A stretch of 13,784 nucleotides of DNA from Caulobacteraceae bacterium (lineage in GTDB: Bacteria > Pseudomonadota > Alphaproteobacteria > Caulobacterales > Caulobacteraceae). The notes beneath the pieces are model-generated. The model was not told the origin of the DNA. It did no database searches and saw nothing but the letters and a program-made list of their open reading frames with translations. The stretch lies in the NCBI GenBank assembly GCA_030151985.1, contig JASLDZ010000251.1:1-13784 (forward strand), in the 5' to 3' direction. Shown here piece by piece: positions 7,318-13,784 of this stretch. Numbering within the stretch: position 1 is the first letter of the stretch; each line of letters begins with the position of its first letter. Both the position numbers and the translations under genes were made by a program.

Positions 7318-8445
7318 TCAGCCCGCGCCGTTGAGGAAGCCGCGCATGGCGTCCTCCAGCACGGGCTCGTCGAGAAGGAACGCGTCGTGGCCCTTGTCGG
7401 TCTCGATCTCCAGGAAGCTCGGGCGCGCGCCCGCCGCGTTCAGCGCCCGCACCACGGCGCGGCTCTCGCTGGTCGGGTAGAGCCAGTCCGAGGTGAAGCT
7501 GGCGATGAGGAAGCGCACGTCCCGCGCGCGTTCGAACGCCTTGGCCAGCACGCCCTCGTGGGCGGCGGCGAGGTCGAAGTAGTCGGTGGCGCGGGTGATG
7601 TAGAGGTAGCTGTTGGCGTCGAAGCGGTCGACGAAGCTCGATCCCTGATGGCGCAGGTAGCTCTCGACCTGGAAGTCGGCGTCGAATCCGAACGAGAGGT
7701 CGGCGCGGCCCTGCAGGGCGCGGCCGAACTTCCGCTGCAGCGCGGTTTCGGACAGGTAGGTGACGTGGGCGGCCATGCGGGCGACGGCCAGCCCCTTCTC
7801 CGGGCGGCGGCCGAGCGCGAGGTAATCGCCCCCCGACCAGTCCGGGTCCGCCATCACCGCCTGGCGGCCGACCTCGTGCAGGGCGATGTTCTGGGCGGTG
7901 TGGCGGGCCGCCGAGGCGATGCACGCGGCCGCGTCGATGCGGTCGGGGAAGCTCGCCGCCCACTGCAGCGCCTGCATGCCACCCATGGAACCGCCGACCA
8001 CCGCCGCCAGCCGCGGCACGCCCAGCGCGTCCAAGAGGCCCGCCTGCGCGCGCACCATGTCGGCGATGGTGATGACGGGGAAGTTCAGCCCGTACGGCCG
8101 TCCCGTGGCGGGGTCGAGCGACGCGGGCCCGGTCGAGCCCATGCAGCCGCCGATGACGTTGGAGGCGATCACGAACCAGCGGGCCGGATCGATCGGGCGG
8201 CCGGGACCGACCATCAGCGTCCACCAGCCGGGGCGGCCGGTCTGCGGGTGAGGGGAGGCGACGTGCTGGTCGCCGGTCAGGGCGTGGCAGACCAGGACGG
8301 CGTTGGAGCCGTCCGGCGCGAGCGTGCCGTAGGTCTTGTAGGCCACCTCGACGTCGTGGAGCGTGCGGCCGCAGTCCAGCGGCAGGTCGCCGATCCGCGC
8401 GACCGCCCCCGCCGTCTCCACCGTGTGCAGGCCGCCGTCGTCCAC
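7318..8445 (-). CDS. metX: Homoserine O-acyltransferase (acetyl or succinyl), alpha/beta-hydrolase fold
   Basis: A 375-residue cytosolic enzyme that activates homoserine by O-acylation in methionine synthesis. The nucleophile elbow GGSMGGMQ places Ser153. The aspartate lies in FTSDWLYP (Asp320) and the histidine in DKGHDAF (His353). The 33-residue Asp-to-His spacing is the same as in known Met[12 protein letters not shown] and [12 protein letters not shown] are strongly conserved MetX blocks. Some MetX-like enzymes use succinyl-CoA, which I cannot decide by eye. GTG at 8445 is chosen because it precedes the conserved [14 protein letters not shown] region by about 18 residues and has AAGG five bases upstream. 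The frame stays open to 8727, but that extension is opposite the M20 gene and looks like shadow. The gene is divergent from the M20 peptidase and followed by metW. No SAM riboswitch is seen in the 67-bp gap. Confidence 0.93.
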   Translation of the reverse strand: MDDGGLHTVETAGAVARIGDLPLDCGRTLHDVEVAYKTYGTLAPDGSNAVLVCHALTGDQHVASPHPQTGRPGWWTLMVGPGRPIDPARWFVIASNVIGGCMGSTGPASLDPATGRPYGLNFPVITIADMVRAQAGLLDALGVPRLAAVVGGSMGGMQALQWAASFPDRIDAAACIASAARHTAQNIALHEVGRQAVMADPDWSGGDYLALGRRPEKGLAVARMAAHVTYLSETALQRKFGRALQGRADLSFGFDADFQVESYLRHQGSSFVDRFDANSYLYITRATDYFDLAAAHEGVLAKAFERARDVRFLIASFTSDWLYPTSESRAVVRALNAAGARPSFLEIETDKGHDAFLLDEPVLEDAMRGFLNGAG

Positions 8446-8499
8446 CGTCGCCTTGCACGCCCGGCCGGCGGCGGTGTCAATGGCGGGCAGGCGGCGGGC

Positions 8500-8505
8500 G
8501 AGGTG
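8500..8505 (+). promoter_or_regulatory. Ribosome binding site of the M20 peptidase gene
   Basis: GAGGTG followed by seven bases and ATG at 8513. It favours that start over the in-frame ATG at 8480, whose upstream GGCGGTG is poorer and sits closer to the divergent metX start. Confidence 0.6.
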
Positions 8506-8512
8506 GGCGACA

Positions 8513-9985
8513 ATGGGCGGGGCGTGGAAGGCGGCGGTCGTCGCAGGCGTGGCGATGCTGGGTGTCGCCGGGTTTGCGGTCGGTCGGGCGCTGGCGATCA
8601 AGCCCGTCCTGGCCGGCGGCGGGAGCACGACGGCTCCGTCCGTTCCCTTCGACCTGAACGCCGCCGCCGCACACCTGGGCGAAGCGGTGCGCATCCAGAC
8701 CGTCAGCCACCAGGATCCGGCGGCCAACGACGCCTCGCAATGGAGCGCGCTGCACGCCTGGCTCGCCTCGACCTATCCCCACTTCGCCGCCGCGGCGAAG
8801 CGAGAGGATGTGCCGGGAACCTCGGCGCTGGTGTGGACGTGGAGGGGAAGCGACACTTCGCTGCCGCCCGCGATCCTGATGGCGCACCAGGACGTGGTGC
8901 CGGTCGATCCCGCCACCCTGGGCGCGTGGAAGCAGCCGCCCTTCTCCGGCGCTCTGGCCGACGACGCGGTGTGGGGCCGGGGCTCGGTCGACGACAAGGC
9001 CTCGCTCGTCTCGCTGATGGAGGCGGGGGAGGCGCTCGCCGCCTCCGGCTTCAAGCCGAGGCGCACGGTGATCCTGGTGTCCGGCCACGACGAGGAGGCG
9101 GGCGGGGCGGGCGCGCGGGCGGCGGCCGCACTGTTGCAGGCGCGCGGCGTCCACGCCCTCTACGCCTTGGACGAGGGCTCGGCCGTGCTGGAGGACCACC
9201 CCGTGACCAAGGGGCCCGCCGCCCTGATCGGCGTGGCCGAGAAGGGCTACGCCACGCTGCGGATCACGGCGAGGGGCGCCGGCGGCCACTCCTCCGCGCC
9301 GCCGAAGGAGGACGCGGCGCTCGCGGTCGCCGAGGCGGTGGTGCGGATCGCGGGCAAGCCCCATCCGCTCCGCTACGGCGGGTTGGCGGACGCGATGATG
9401 CGCGGCCTCGCCCCCGCGACGCCCTTCATGACCCGGCTGGTGATCGCGAACCCGTGGCTGTTCGGGCCGGTGCTGAAGGGCCAGTTCGCCGCCAGCCCGC
9501 AAGGCGCGGCGATGCTGCACACCACGCTCGCGCCCACGATGCTGGAGGGCTCGCCGAAGGACAACGTGCTGCCCGAGGTGGCGACCGCCCGGATCAACTA
9601 CCGCATCCTGCCGGGCGACACGTCGCAGGCCGTGATGGATCGGGCGACCGCGGCGGTGCGCGGCCTCCCGGTGACGCTCGCCTTCGAGCCCACGCCGCGC
9701 GAGCCCTCGCCCGTGTCGTCGGCGACGTCGGAGGGCTGGCGGCAGGTCACGGGCGCGCTCGCGGGCAGCTACGGCGGCAAGCCCCCGCCGATCGCGCCGA
9801 CGCTGGTGATCGCGGCCACCGACAGCCGCTCGATGTCGGGCGTGGCGCAGGACGTCTACCGCCTGCAGCCGATCGCCTTCCGCCTCGCCGACACCGAGAT
9901 GATCCACGGCGTGAACGAGAACCTGCGCCTCACCGACCTGAAGCGCATGATCGACTTTTACGCCCGGCTGATACGCGGCCAGTGA
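8513..9985 (+). CDS. M20 family metallopeptidase with N-terminal membrane anchor
   Basis: A 490-residue zinc-dependent amidohydrolase/carboxypeptidase. Residues 5-24 ([18 protein letters not shown]) form a signal anchor or signal peptide, so the catalytic domain should face the periplasm. Metal and catalytic positions are visible in order: AHQDVV (His125, Asp127), GRGSVDDK (Asp160/161), GHDEEAGG (Glu194/195), the ALDEG block near 218, and the final IHGVNEN (His465). GGHSSAPP near 257-264 is the lid or dimerisation-domain motif. Length and layout resemble the PM20D1/carboxypeptidase-S group, which cleaves peptides or N-acyl amino acids; the substrate here is not known. ATG at 8513 has a good GAGGTG; ATG at 8480 would add eleven residues rich in Arg before the hydrophobic helix. 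Its stop lies 7 bp from the stop of the convergent aldo-keto reductase. Confidence 0.92.
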   Translation: MGGAWKAAVVAGVAMLGVAGFAVGRALAIKPVLAGGGSTTAPSVPFDLNAAAAHLGEAVRIQTVSHQDPAANDASQWSALHAWLASTYPHFAAAAKREDVPGTSALVWTWRGSDTSLPPAILMAHQDVVPVDPATLGAWKQPPFSGALADDAVWGRGSVDDKASLVSLMEAGEALAASGFKPRRTVILVSGHDEEAGGAGARAAAALLQARGVHALYALDEGSAVLEDHPVTKGPAALIGVAEKGYATLRITARGAGGHSSAPPKEDAALAVAEAVVRIAGKPHPLRYGGLADAMMRGLAPATPFMTRLVIANPWLFGPVLKGQFAASPQGAAMLHTTLAPTMLEGSPKDNVLPEVATARINYRILPGDTSQAVMDRATAAVRGLPVTLAFEPTPREPSPVSSATSEGWRQVTGALAGSYGGKPPPIAPTLVIAATDSRSMSGVAQDVYRLQPIAFRLADTEMIHGVNENLRLTDLKRMIDFYARLIRGQ

Positions 9986-9992
9986 GTCCGCC

Positions 9993-10850
9993 TCAGCCGG
10001 CGATGGCGTTCAGCTTCGCCACGGCGTCAGGGGGCAGCTTCAGCTCGGCGGCGGCGAGGTTCTCGCGCAGGTGCGCGACCGACGAGGTGCCGGGACTGAG
10101 CAGGATGTTGGGCGAACGCTGCAGCAGCCAAGCCAGCGCCGTCTGCTGCGGCGTGGCGTCCAGCGCCCGCGCGACCTCCGACAGCGCGTCCGACTGCAGG
10201 GGCGTGAAGCCGCCGAGCGGGAAGTAGGGCGTGTAGGCGATCCCCGCCTCGGCCAAGTCGTCGATCAGGGCGTCGTCGCCGCGGTTCGCCAGGTTGTAGA
10301 GGTTCTGGACGCACACGATCGGGGCCAGCCGGCGGCCCTCCTCGACTTGCGCGGGCGTGACGTTGCTGAGGCCGACGTGCGCGATCAGGCCCTGCGCCTG
10401 CAGGCGGGTCAGCGCCTCCAGGGGCGCCTCGACGGATTCCTCGGACGTGCCGCCGCCGGCCAAGCCCATGCGCAGGTTGACGATGTCGAGCCGCTCCGCG
10501 CCCAGGCTCTTCAGGTTGTCGTGCACCGCCTGCGTCAGGGCCTCGGCGGAGTGGGCGGGGTTCCAGGACTTGTCGGGTCCGCGCAGGAAGCCGACTTTCG
10601 TGGTTATGACCAGCCCGTCGGGATAGGGCGACAGCGCCTCGCGGATGAGGGCGTTCGAGACGTGGGGGCCGTAGAAGTCGGCGGTGTCGATGTGGTCGAC
10701 CCCGGCCTCGACCGCGGCGCGCAGCACGGCCAGTGCGGCCCCGTGGTCGCGAGGCGGTCCCCAGACGCCTCGCCCGGGCAGCTGCATGGCGCCGTAGCCG
10801 ATGCGGTTCAGGGTCGGTCCGCCGTTCGGCAGGGTGAAGCTGGCGGCCAT
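9993..10850 (-). CDS. pdxI: Aldo-keto reductase, PdxI/YdbC type (probable pyridoxal reductase)
   Basis: A 285-residue cytosolic NADPH-dependent TIM-barrel oxidoreductase. RIGYGAMQLPG (16-26) and HIDTADFYGPHVSN (53-66) give catalytic Asp55 and Tyr60; VITTKVG gives Lys85. The fourth tetrad position, usually His, is Arg127 in LDIVNLRMG. As I recall E. coli YdbC (PdxI, reported to reduce pyridoxal to pyridoxine), it has the same NLR and matches closely in IREAL-PY, HVGLSNVTPAQV, CVQN-YN, FPLGGFTPLQS and AWLLQRSPNILLSPGTSSVAHLREN. The symbol rests on that memory-based similarity. ATG at 10850 has GGAGAG six bases upstream. The frame extends to 10901, but that would cover the ribosome site. The gene is divergent from the Rieske oxygenase and converges on the M20 gene with a 7-bp gap. 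Confidence 0.85.
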   Translation of the reverse strand: MAASFTLPNGGPTLNRIGYGAMQLPGRGVWGPPRDHGAALAVLRAAVEAGVDHIDTADFYGPHVSNALIREALSPYPDGLVITTKVGFLRGPDKSWNPAHSAEALTQAVHDNLKSLGAERLDIVNLRMGLAGGGTSEESVEAPLEALTRLQAQGLIAHVGLSNVTPAQVEEGRRLAPIVCVQNLYNLANRGDDALIDDLAEAGIAYTPYFPLGGFTPLQSDALSEVARALDATPQQTALAWLLQRSPNILLSPGTSSVAHLRENLAAAELKLPPDAVAKLNAIAG

Positions 10851-10856
10851 GTGGGT

Positions 10857-10862
10857 CTCTCC
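10857..10862 (-). promoter_or_regulatory. Ribosome binding site of the aldo-keto reductase gene
   Basis: GGAGAG on the minus strand, six bases before ATG at 10850. It rules against the upstream start at 10901. Confidence 0.7.
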
Positions 10863-10919
10863 GGGGAAAGGCGGCGGTCTCGCGCTCGCGACCCGCATCA
10901 CCGTCAGTTAAGAAGCGTC

Positions 10920-12032
10920 ATGCCCGACGGCGACTCCCGCCCCCAGAACACAGCCAAGGCGCCGGCCGCGGGCTTCGGCCGCGGCTTCCTCTACGACGGC
11001 TGGTATTTCGCCGCCCTCTCGTCCGGGGTGGAGCGGGGCGGGCTCGCGCGATACGAGATGCTGGGCGAGCCGGTGCTGCTCGGCCGCGACGGGACGGGGG
11101 CGGCGTTCGGCCTGCGCGACGTCTGCCCGCACCGCGCCGCGCCGCTGTCCGCCGGGCGGGTGGTCGCCGATCCTGCCGGCGCGCAGGCGGTCGAGTGCCC
11201 CTACCACGGCTGGATGTTCCGCACCGGCGACGGCGCCTGCTCGGCCGTCCCTTCGCTCGCGTCCGGGCAGGAGATGGACGTGGAGCGCATCCGCGTGCGC
11301 CGCTACCCCGTGCGCGAGAGCCAGGGGCTGGTCTGGGTGTGGATGGCGGCGGACGCGCGCGCGCCGTCGGAGCCCGACCACGACCCGCCGACCTTCGAAG
11401 GCGTGGTGGGTGGCGGCCCGAAGCTGGTCGAGCGCATGGACTTCGACAGCCACGTGGACCACGCGGTCGTCGGCCTGATGGACCCGGCGCACGGGCCGTA
11501 CGTGCACCAGCAGTGGTGGTGGCGCTCGGGCCACTCCATGCACGACAAGGCCAAGGCGTTCGAGCCGCGGGAGTATGGGTTTGCGATGGCCGCGCACGCG
11601 CCCTCGGCCAACTCCTATGCCTACCGGCTGCTGGGCGGGGCGCCGGTGACGGAGATCACCTTCCGCCTGCCGGGGCTGCGCTGGGAGCACATCCGCGTCG
11701 GCGAGAAGCAGGTGCTGGCGCTGACCTGCCTGACGCCGCTGTCGGAGACGAGGACCCGCATCACCCAGGTGTTCTGGAGCGACCACTGGGCGTTCACCCT
11801 GCTGAAGCCCGTGATCCGTGCCGCTAGCCGCCGCTTCCTGAAGCAGGACGGCGACATGGTAAACCTGCAGAACGAGGGGCTGAAGTACGACCCGCCGCTG
11901 CTCTGGATCGACGACGCCGACCGCCAGGCCAAGTGGTACCAGGCGCTCAAGCGCGAGTGGGGCCGCGCGCGGGCGGAGGGGCGGCCGTTCGAGAACCCGG
12001 TGAAGCCCACCACGCTGCGCTGGCGGAGCTGA
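10920..12032 (+). CDS. Rieske non-haem iron oxygenase, terminal oxygenase component
   Basis: A 370-residue protein. The Rieske [2Fe-2S] ligands are visible as VCPHR (Cys69, His71) and ECPYHGW (Cys93, His96). The mononuclear iron site reads DPAHGPYVH (Asp188, His191, His196), a 2-His-1-carboxylate set in the DPAH form used by pheophorbide-a-oxygenase and chlorophyllide-oxygenase-like proteins and related bacterial ring-hydroxylating enzymes. Electrons would come from a separate reductase; none is encoded nearby, so the partner and substrate are unknown. No signal peptide is visible. ATG at 10920 is chosen: the N-terminus leads straight into FLYDGWYFAALSS, the usual start region, and only AAGAAG precedes it. 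The frame is open far upstream opposite the aldo-keto reductase, which is shadow. The 69-bp gap to that divergent gene must hold both promoters. A palindromic repeat follows the stop. Confidence 0.92.
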   Translation: MPDGDSRPQNTAKAPAAGFGRGFLYDGWYFAALSSGVERGGLARYEMLGEPVLLGRDGTGAAFGLRDVCPHRAAPLSAGRVVADPAGAQAVECPYHGWMFRTGDGACSAVPSLASGQEMDVERIRVRRYPVRESQGLVWVWMAADARAPSEPDHDPPTFEGVVGGGPKLVERMDFDSHVDHAVVGLMDPAHGPYVHQQWWWRSGHSMHDKAKAFEPREYGFAMAAHAPSANSYAYRLLGGAPVTEITFRLPGLRWEHIRVGEKQVLALTCLTPLSETRTRITQVFWSDHWAFTLLKPVIRAASRRFLKQDGDMVNLQNEGLKYDPPLLWIDDADRQAKWYQALKREWGRARAEGRPFENPVKPTTLRWRS

Positions 12033-12051
12033 GGGCAGAGCTTTCCTAAAG

Positions 12052-12151
12052 CTCCGCTCATCCCCGCGCATGCGGGGACCCAGACTTCCTTCGCTGCGAC
12101 GCATCCAGACAAGACAAGCCTGGGTTCCCGCATGCGCGGGAATGAGCGGGG
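12052..12151. repeat. Intergenic palindromic repeat (paired hairpin units) downstream of the Rieske gene
   Basis: The arms 12052-12083 and 12120-12151 are inverted copies matching at 29 of 32 bases, with a 36-bp spacer. Each arm folds as a perfect 7-bp hairpin: TCCCCGC-GCAT-GCGGGGA (12061-12078) and TTCCCGC-ATGC-GCGGGAA (12125-12142). Two of the three mismatches between arms form one swapped base pair inside the small stem (C-G to T-A), so pairing within each unit is kept. The flanks CCGCTCA and CCCAG are shared with the repeat at 4602-4728. It lies between convergent genes (Rieske oxygenase and membrane-fusion protein). Confidence 0.85.
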
Positions 12152-12160
12152 AGAAGAGGC

Positions 12161-13159
12161 TTACGCCGCCTTCTTCGCCGGCGGCTTGGCGGTTTTGGCG
12201 CCCGCCACCTCGCCCTTCTTCATGAACTTCACCAGCACCCGCTGGCTGATCAGCAGCGGCGCGCCCGGCTGGAGCGAGAGCACCACCTCCACCACCCGTT
12301 CGTCGGTCTTCTCGCTGGGGTCGTCGGACTGGAGCTTGCGGGCGCCGAACACCGCCGCCACGCGCTTGACCTTGGCGGTGTAGACCTTGGTGGGGTCCGC
12401 CTCGGGCACGACCTCGGCCTCTTCGCCGACGAAGACGTTGGGGATGTCGCTCTCGATGATCTCGGCGCGCACGATCCGCTCGGTCCTGGGCTCCAGGTCG
12501 AACATGTTGGAGACCTGCAGGGTGGAGGCGCCGGAGCCTGGGTTGGCGTAGCGGCGCACGATCCGCCCGTCCGCCGGCGCGCGCACGTTGGTCAGCTCCA
12601 GCTGGTAGCGGGCGGTGTTGAGCGCCGAGGCGGCCGTGTTCACCGCCGCGTTCTGCGCGCCGATCTGGGCGTCGGCGGTGCGGATGTCGTCCTGCGCCTT
12701 GTCCATCGCCTGGCCCGCGACGAAGGCCTTGGCCTTCAGCGGCAGGAGGCGTGCGTATTCGCGGGCGGCGGTCGCCTTCTGCACCTGCAGGAGGTTGATC
12801 TGCGCGCGCGCCTGCTGCTCGGCGGCCGCGGCGTTGGCGACGTTGAGCTTGGGCTGGTCGTCCTCCAGCCGCGCGAGCACCTGGCCCTTGGTGACCTCGT
12901 CGCCCTCCTGGACATAGACCTCTCGCACCACGCCGGCGGTGCGGGCCGCGACCTGGATGATGCCGCCCTCGACGTCGACCTTGCCCGAGGCGGAGGCCGA
13001 GTAGGGCGTCACGATCGACTTGACGGCCGACGCCTGCTGCGCCTTCAGCTTCTTGGCCTTGGCGGCCTGGCTGAAGAAGGACCCGCCCACGACCAGCACG
13101 ATCGCGACCAGCGCCACCCACATCCAGCGGCGACGGAGAAAGCTCAACACGGACGACAC
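12161..13159 (-). CDS. HlyD/MacA-type membrane-fusion (periplasmic adaptor) protein
   Basis: A 332-residue adaptor protein expected to link an inner-membrane ABC transporter to the periplasm or an outer-membrane channel. A single membrane helix lies at about 13-31, after an Arg-rich start (FLRRRW). The first lipoyl half is around 66-100 (IIQVAARTAGVVREVYVQEGDEVTKGQ without gaps). An Ala/Gln-rich alpha-helical hairpin spans about 103-188, and the second lipoyl half is VRAPADGRIVRRY at 192-204. A beta-barrel domain follows from about 228. The C-terminus is a short Lys/Ala/Pro-rich tail. GTG at 13159 starts 19 bp after the stop of the ABC ATPase gene on the same strand; GTG at 13150 is an alternative start. 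The pair resembles DevB/DevA or MacA/MacB-like exporters; the substrate cannot be told. Confidence 0.9.
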   Translation of the reverse strand: MSSVLSFLRRRWMWVALVAIVLVVGGSFFSQAAKAKKLKAQQASAVKSIVTPYSASASGKVDVEGGIIQVAARTAGVVREVYVQEGDEVTKGQVLARLEDDQPKLNVANAAAAEQQARAQINLLQVQKATAAREYARLLPLKAKAFVAGQAMDKAQDDIRTADAQIGAQNAAVNTAASALNTARYQLELTNVRAPADGRIVRRYANPGSGASTLQVSNMFDLEPRTERIVRAEIIESDIPNVFVGEEAEVVPEADPTKVYTAKVKRVAAVFGARKLQSDDPSEKTDERVVEVVLSLQPGAPLLISQRVLVKFMKKGEVAGAKTAKPPAKKAA

Positions 13160-13178
13160 GGTTCTGGGACTCTCTGGT

Positions 13179-13784
13179 TCAGGCGACGGCGGGCTGGGGA
13201 CGGAGCGGCGCGTGGGCGACCGCCTCCGGCTCCTCCGCCTCGCGGCGATGGTCGTCGAGGATGCGGCCGTCCTCGATGTGGATGACGCGGTCGGCGTAGA
13301 CCTCCAGCCGCGGGTCGTGGGTGACGCAGATCACCGCCGCCCCGTGCTCCTTGGCGGCCCGGCGAAGCAGGCGGATCACCACCTGACCGTTCTCGCCGTC
13401 CAGCGCCGACGTGGGTTCGTCGGCGAACAGGAGGCGGGGCGACTTGGCGATGGCGCGGGCGATCGCCACGCGCTGCTTCTCCCCACCGGACAGCTCGGAG
13501 GGCCGCTGGTTCAGCCGGTGGCCGAGGCCGACCTCCGTCAGCGCCTCGGTGGCCTTCTCGCGGGCGGCGGCGGGGTCGAGCCCGGTGTACTTCAGCACCG
13601 TCGTCACCTGCTGCAGCGCGGTGAGCGAGGCGAACAGGTTGAAGCCCTGGAAGATGAAGCCGCAGTGATCCAGCCGGAAGCGGTCGATCTTGCCCGTGGG
13701 CAGCTTCCAGAGCTCCTGACCGAGCGCCGTCACCTGTCCCTCGTCCGGCCGCAGCAGGCCCGACAGCGCGGCCACCAGCGTCGA
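13179..13784 (-). CDS. ABC transporter ATP-binding protein, MacB/LolD/DevA type (5' end outside window)
   Basis: The last 201 codons of an ATPase whose start lies beyond the right edge; the first visible residues STLVAALSGL are the end of the Walker A helix, so about 35 residues are missing. The Q-loop is FIFQGFNLFASL, the signature LSGGEKQRVAIARA, Walker B LLFADEPTSALD and the H-loop VTHDP. The wording LSGGEKQR and DEPTSALD is that of the MacB/LolD/DevA subgroup, which pairs with FtsX-like permeases. The last 25 or so residues after HIEDGRIL are a charged, Pro-rich tail. The membrane-fusion gene follows after 19 bp, so the two form an operon; the permease gene is expected upstream, outside this window. 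Export direction is inferred from the adaptor partner. Confidence 0.93.
   Translation of the reverse strand, partial: STLVAALSGLLRPDEGQVTALGQELWKLPTGKIDRFRLDHCGFIFQGFNLFASLTALQQVTTVLKYTGLDPAAAREKATEALTEVGLGHRLNQRPSELSGGEKQRVAIARAIAKSPRLLFADEPTSALDGENGQVVIRLLRRAAKEHGAAVICVTHDPRLEVYADRVIHIEDGRILDDHRREAEEPEAVAHAPLRPQPAVA

Noticed and set aside
8446..8512. A SAM-II or SAM/SAH riboswitch ahead of metX
   Set aside because: Such elements are common before methionine genes in alphaproteobacteria, but the gap is only 67 bp and I see no matching pseudoknot-like sequence.
8446..8727. An N-terminal extension of MetX by 94 residues
   Set aside because: The extension lies opposite the M20 gene start and signal anchor, is Ala/Pro/Arg-rich without similarity to MetX, and would leave no promoter space between divergent genes.
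6526..10227. A 1233-codon open frame on the + strand spanning metW, metX and the M20 gene
   Set aside because: It is a shadow frame in GC-rich DNA: the translation is Arg/Gly/Ala-rich with no recognisable motif, while the genes it crosses show complete catalytic motifs in other frames.
1..13784. A defence system, CRISPR array, prophage or secondary-metabolite cluster
   Set aside because: I found no gene or repeat pattern supporting any of these; the genes are chromosomal metabolic and transport genes with uniform composition.

Overview
The window is about 13.8 kb of very GC-rich (roughly 70 % by eye), densely coding bacterial DNA. The metX-metW pair, the protein types and the intergenic palindromes suggest an alphaproteobacterium, probably of the Caulobacterales/Sphingomonadales kind. 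That placement is inference; no rRNA or other marker gene is present. I see no tRNA, rRNA, CRISPR array, transposase, integrase or phage gene. The largest stretch without a gene is about 240 bp (2400-2636).

Layout: (1) On the + strand, the 3' part of a peptide-amidase-like amidase overlaps a DUF72 gene by GTGA. (2) A DUF427 gene on the - strand converges on it with overlapping stop codons. (3) A POT/PTR2 proton-peptide symporter lies on the + strand, divergent from DUF427. (4) A palindromic repeat sits between convergent genes, followed on the - strand by a methionine/asparagine block transcribed metX, metW, asnB. (5) An N-terminally anchored M20 metallopeptidase lies on the + strand, divergent from metX. 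(6) A PdxI/YdbC-type aldo-keto reductase on the - strand converges tightly on it and is divergent from a Rieske-type non-haem iron oxygenase on the + strand. (7) A second palindromic repeat is followed on the - strand by a membrane-fusion protein and a MacB/LolD-type ABC ATPase. The ATPase runs off the right edge.

Functionally this is mostly ordinary metabolism. MetX makes O-acetylhomoserine (or O-succinylhomoserine) for methionine synthesis, and MetW is its usual partner. AsnB makes asparagine from aspartate and glutamine. The amidase, POT transporter and M20 peptidase all act on peptides or N-acyl amino acids, but they are not one operon. The ABC ATPase and membrane-fusion protein form part of an export or efflux system whose permease should lie to the right.

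The most unusual structure is in repeats rather than in a new gene system. A 141-bp palindromic element of intergenic-repeat character lies in frame inside asnB. It supplies about 47 low-complexity residues between the glutaminase and synthetase domains, apparently in place of the usual linker strand. Two other palindromes, each at a convergent gene junction, are built from hairpin units with perfect 7-bp stems. Those stems show compensatory base changes between copies.
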